Shown in pieces: positions 61,238 through 64,000 of a stretch of DNA of 64,000 nt (position 1 is its first letter; every line of letters starts with the position of its first letter). The translations under genes were made by a program, and so were the position numbers. This DNA is from an uncultured Eubacteriales bacterium. GTDB taxonomy: Bacteria; Bacillota; Clostridia; Lachnospirales; Lachnospiraceae. The stretch lies in NCBI GenBank assembly GCA_900539455.1, contig UQCD01000001.1:310001-374000 (forward strand), written 5' to 3'. Under the pieces are notes generated by a model. That model made no database searches. It had not been told where the DNA came from and saw only the letters and a list, made by a program, of their open reading frames with translations.

Positions 61238-62572
61238 CTATCCTTCTCTAATATATTTATTTCTATAGAAGGATATTACAAGCTGTATTGCCATAAGGCA
61301 CCATACAACCGGCTCACATATAATAACACCTGTATATTTTAGTGTTGGTATTAATAAAAATGTAAATACGATTTTTCCTAAAAGTTCAATTACACTTGAT
61401 ATAAGCGGCAATATTTTATAGCCAATTCCTTGCAGTGAACATCTCATATTAATAAGAATTCCTAAAGGTATATAAAACAACACATTGAATTTTAAATAAT
61501 TTGCTCCATTAGTCAGCACTACTGCATCTGTAGAGCCTGATAAAAGCTCTACCAATGGTTTTGACAATGGTATTAGTATAATAGCTGCTATTATGCTCCA
61601 TACAGTAGTCATAATATTTGCATATCTTACACCCTTAAGTATCCTGTCCTTTTTGCCAGCCCCTTTATTTTGTGAGGCATAGGTTGTAATGGACAGACCT
61701 AAGGTTGTAATCGGCAATGTTGAAAATGCCATTATTTTTCTTGCTGCTGTATGTCCTGCTATAATCATAGTTCCAAGACCATTTATTGAATATTGTAAAA
61801 TAACTGTACCCATTGATACTATTGATGACATAAAGCCCATTGACAAGCCCTGCGCCCATAGCTCGTTGTACAAGTTTTTTTCTGCCTTCATATCTTCCTT
61901 TTTTGGAAGTATATCCGGATATTTCTTCCATATATATATTGCACACAAAACAGCAGAAACCAGCTGTGCAATAACTGTAGCAATAGCAGCCCCCTTTATG
62001 CCTGTATTCATCATTGCTATAAATACATAATCCAAAATCACATTTACTACGGTAGAAATAATTAAAAATACTAATGGCATAAAGCTATTGCCTATTGCCT
62101 TTAAAAAGCCTGCCAATAGATTATAGGCAAACATTACACCTATAAATATTCCAATAATGCCTATATAGGAATATGCGTCATCTATGATTTCTGCCGGTGT
62201 ATTTAAAAGCTCCAGCATAGGTCTAAGTAAAAACGCTGAAAAAATCATCATAACAACTGTAATTATTACGCTTATTACTATTGATGCCGCAACTGACTTT
62301 CTCACCTGTTTTTCATTACCCTCTCCAAAAAATCTGGCTACTACAACGCTAAAGCCATTTCCTACACCTACAGCAAAGCCTACTAACAGCTCATAAATTG
62401 CCCCACAGGCACCTATTGCCGCTAATGCAGTTTCGTCTAAGGTATTACCTACTATATAAGTGTCAATCGTATTATATAATTGCTGAAATATATTTGAAAA
62501 CAGAAAAGGCAGTGAAAATAACACTAAGGATTTCAAAACCTTTCCTCTGATTAAATCTATACTTGTATCCAT
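61238..62572 (-). CDS. MATE-family efflux transporter
   Basis: A 444-residue membrane protein with twelve predicted helices in two halves, each opening with the MATE pattern: FSLPFLFSNIFQQLYNTIDTYIVG (quoted in parts: LPFLFSNIFQQLYN, then TIDTYIVG) and, after residue 240, a similar AQGLSMGFMSSIVSMGTVIL. MATE pumps export drugs or metabolites in exchange for sodium or protons; the substrate is not predictable. It has its own terminator and lies 104 bp after the deacetylase gene. Confidence 0.93.
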   Translation of the reverse strand: MDTSIDLIRGKVLKSLVLFSLPFLFSNIFQQLYNTIDTYIVGNTLDETALAAIGACGAIYELLVGFAVGVGNGFSVVVARFFGEGNEKQVRKSVAASIVISVIITVVMMIFSAFLLRPMLELLNTPAEIIDDAYSYIGIIGIFIGVMFAYNLLAGFLKAIGNSFMPLVFLIISTVVNVILDYVFIAMMNTGIKGAAIATVIAQLVSAVLCAIYIWKKYPDILPKKEDMKAEKNLYNELWAQGLSMGFMSSIVSMGTVILQYSINGLGTMIIAGHTAARKIMAFSTLPITTLGLSITTYASQNKGAGKKDRILKGVRYANIMTTVWSIIAAIILIPLSKPLVELLSGSTDAVVLTNGANYLKFNVLFYIPLGILINMRCSLQGIGYKILPLISSVIELLGKIVFTFLLIPTLKYTGVIICEPVVWCLMAIQLVISFYRNKYIREG

Positions 62573-62676
62573 TTTTTATCCTCTTATAGTTGTACTTTTA
62601 TGATGTATATTTGTAATCAGTTTGTCTTTTATATATTATACTTTTTCTACCTAATGTTTTGTTATATCTACTAACC

Positions 62677-63672
62677 TTAATCTACAGGATAAACTCCTCC
62701 AAATTCGTAGCCCTTCTCTCTAACAGCATCTATCCAGTCACCAAGAAAGGCTCTGTTTGTTGATGAGCTTGCGTGTAACAAGTATATTGCTCCCGGATGA
62801 ACATACTTAACTGCTCTTTCGTAAGAAGGCTGAACCTCTGGCTGTGTTGATGAATAATCATTGTACGCATATGACCAGAATACTGACTTAAGTCCGAGAT
62901 TATTTACAAGCGCTAATGACTGATCTGAGAAGCTTCCTTCTGGAAATCTAAATAATCTGCTGTCATAGTTGTAATCCTTCTTTAATTTGTTTATGACATC
63001 CATTATTTCTTCCTTCTGTTTATCAAGAGAAAGAGTTGGCATATCTAAATGATTTATTGTATGACTTCCAATTCTATGTCCTTCATCTATCATTCGCTTT
63101 ATCAAGTCTGGGCGTGCATCATAAAACATTGATGTCACAAAGAAGGTAGCCTTTACATTTTTTTCTTTTAATATATCAAGAATTGGTCCTGTTTCTTCAT
63201 TATCAAAGCCGCAATCCATAGTCAAATATATGATTTTTTCTGTGCCTTCTCCTTTATTACACTTTATACCAATATCAGATATAAAATCAGCATTGTACTT
63301 GCTCCACTTTGATGTATACCAGAATACACCTGATGGAATACCGTCTGCTGTCACATCATCCTGATTATTTCCATATGGAGTTTTATCATTTGGAAGTGTT
63401 GATAAATCCCACTTTCCAAAGGTCTGCTCTGGAAGGCTTGGGTCGGCAGTAGTTTCATTCTGACTATTGTCCGTAGTAGTTTCCTCTATTGTTGTAGGAT
63501 TATTATTTGCTGCATTATTATTTGCAGTTGTTTCTGTCTGTTTGTCATTCTTCTTTTCTCCTGCAAGCATTCCAATAAGAATTACAAGAAGTATAACTAT
63601 CACTACACATAATACTATTAATCGCACAAGTGCAGGATTAACTCTCTTTTTCTTTCTTCTTTTACTAGCCAT
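62677..63672 (-). CDS. PdaA-like polysaccharide deacetylase
   Basis: 331 residues from the ATG at 63672, where AAAGGA precedes it; the frame is open 51 codons upstream but that stretch is the leader. There is one N-terminal TM helix after a basic KRRKKKR stretch, an Asn/Thr-rich linker (about 45-95), and a NodB domain from about 140. Motif 1 is LTMDCGFDNEE instead of TFDDG, the form seen in PdaA-type delta-lactam enzymes of spore cortex (TFDNGYEN in Bacillus). SHTINHLDM gives the zinc histidines and RFPEGSFSD is motif 3. A spore-cortex muramic acid deacetylase is the best guess. Confidence 0.85.
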   Translation of the reverse strand: MASKRRKKKRVNPALVRLIVLCVVIVILLVILIGMLAGEKKNDKQTETTANNNAANNNPTTIEETTTDNSQNETTADPSLPEQTFGKWDLSTLPNDKTPYGNNQDDVTADGIPSGVFWYTSKWSKYNADFISDIGIKCNKGEGTEKIIYLTMDCGFDNEETGPILDILKEKNVKATFFVTSMFYDARPDLIKRMIDEGHRIGSHTINHLDMPTLSLDKQKEEIMDVINKLKKDYNYDSRLFRFPEGSFSDQSLALVNNLGLKSVFWSYAYNDYSSTQPEVQPSYERAVKYVHPGAIYLLHASSSTNRAFLGDWIDAVREKGYEFGGVYPVD

Positions 63673-63807
63673 AATACTTCGTCCTTTCTCACATTTTACT
63701 TTTCTTTTAAATTTTTCCCATTTGTTTTCAACCCCGCTGCAACTCCACATCATGCCACAATTTTCCGTCTGGTATTTTATTTTTTTGTTTCTTCCCAAGA
63801 CGCCACA

Positions 63808-63836
63808 ATTATAGTCTAATTCCATTTATAAAGCAA
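63808..63836 (-). promoter_or_regulatory. Promoter of the PdaA-like gene
   Basis: Minus strand TTGCTT (63831-63836), 17-base spacer, TATAAT (63808-63813). It looks vegetative, not sporulation-specific. The leader is about 130 nt and can form a hairpin pairing CGTCTTGG with CCAGACG. Confidence 0.55.
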
Positions 63837-63931
63837 GTTTATAATTTTTAATAAACTGTTAAATTTTAGTTTCTTAATAATGTATTTTTCAATATCCGTT
63901 ACTTAAACCATACTCTATAATTTTTACACTC

Positions 63932-64000
63932 TTAATTTAATATTTTTTCCATACCAATTTTTTGAATTTTAAGTCCGATTTTTTCATAAAAGCCTACAGC
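63932..64000 (-). CDS. C-terminal end of a GNAT-family acetyltransferase (partial)
   Basis: An open minus-strand frame from the window edge to a TAA at 63932 gives 22 residues, AVGFYEKIGLKIQKIGMEKI and two more. The AVGFYEKIGLK segment is the typical end of a GNAT fold (motif B, xFYEKxGF). Most of the gene lies beyond the window. Too little is visible to name a substrate. Confidence 0.55.
   Translation of the reverse strand, partial: AVGFYEKIGLKIQKIGMEKILN

Noticed and set aside
63700..63810. Known riboswitch in the PdaA-like leader
   Set aside because: The leader can fold, but I could not match it to c-di-AMP, c-di-GMP-II or another class.

Overview
The window is AT-rich, dense, mostly leftward-transcribed chromosomal DNA from an anaerobic, spore-forming member of the Clostridia. 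The best guess is Lachnospiraceae. Supporting signs are the oxygen-sensitive class III ribonucleotide reductase, sporulation genes (spoIIP, gpr, a PdaA-like deacetylase), a PPi-type phosphofructokinase, a cell-bound starch-degrading locus and MBOAT/DUF4358/SGNH surface genes. I see no insertion sequence, prophage or CRISPR array. The genus cannot be read from the sequence.

Layout, left to right. 1-2.4 kb: cell-surface O-acetylation operon (SGNH, DUF4358, truncated MBOAT). 2.8-5.1 kb: asd, a tRNA-Thr(CGT) and a DHH phosphoesterase. 5.2-8.5 kb: nrdD-nrdG-dut behind paired NrdR boxes. 8.5-11.8 kb: spoIIP (sigma-E promoter), gpr, holA. 12-18.4 kb: rpsT with a structured leader, then comEA, a two-component system, a GerMN lipoprotein and comEC in one tight operon. 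18.5-24.1 kb: YdcZ transporter, orphan solute-binding protein, argB-argD and divergent argG. 24.2-28.8 kb: response regulator, minimal kinase, hflX, thyA, folA and a small membrane protein. 29-30.3 kb: thiC. 30.6-34.6 kb: a three-gene surface operon behind a c-di-GMP-I riboswitch. 34.8-42.4 kb: acpP, a FliD-like protein, an LTA-synthase-like enzyme, a NatAB-like exporter and ppa. 42.5-47.6 kb: thiS-thiG-thiH-tenI facing an NTPase-thiED pair. 47.7-55.6 kb: lgt, pfp, a GGDEF-EAL enzyme, a MacB-like ABC protein and a HAD phosphatase. 55.7-61 kb: pullulanase and two starch-binding surface proteins. 61.2-64 kb: MATE exporter, PdaA-like deacetylase and the tail of a GNAT gene.

How the parts connect. 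The window encodes a c-di-GMP-metabolising enzyme (49868-52111, both GGDEF and EAL motifs intact) and a c-di-GMP-sensing riboswitch (about 34486-34584). The 3' strand of the riboswitch aptamer is shared with an intrinsic terminator, which predicts that c-di-GMP turns on a poorly characterised operon: a small membrane protein, a membrane-anchored surface protein and a secreted SGNH hydrolase with a DUF2135 domain. This is the best candidate for an undescribed system here. dNTP supply is split between nrdDG-dut and thyA-folA. Thiamine synthesis is nearly complete across three loci, but thiF is absent and I could find no TPP riboswitch at any of them. Pullulanase and the two starch-binding proteins form a surface starch-capture module with a shared, non-canonical C-terminal anchor.
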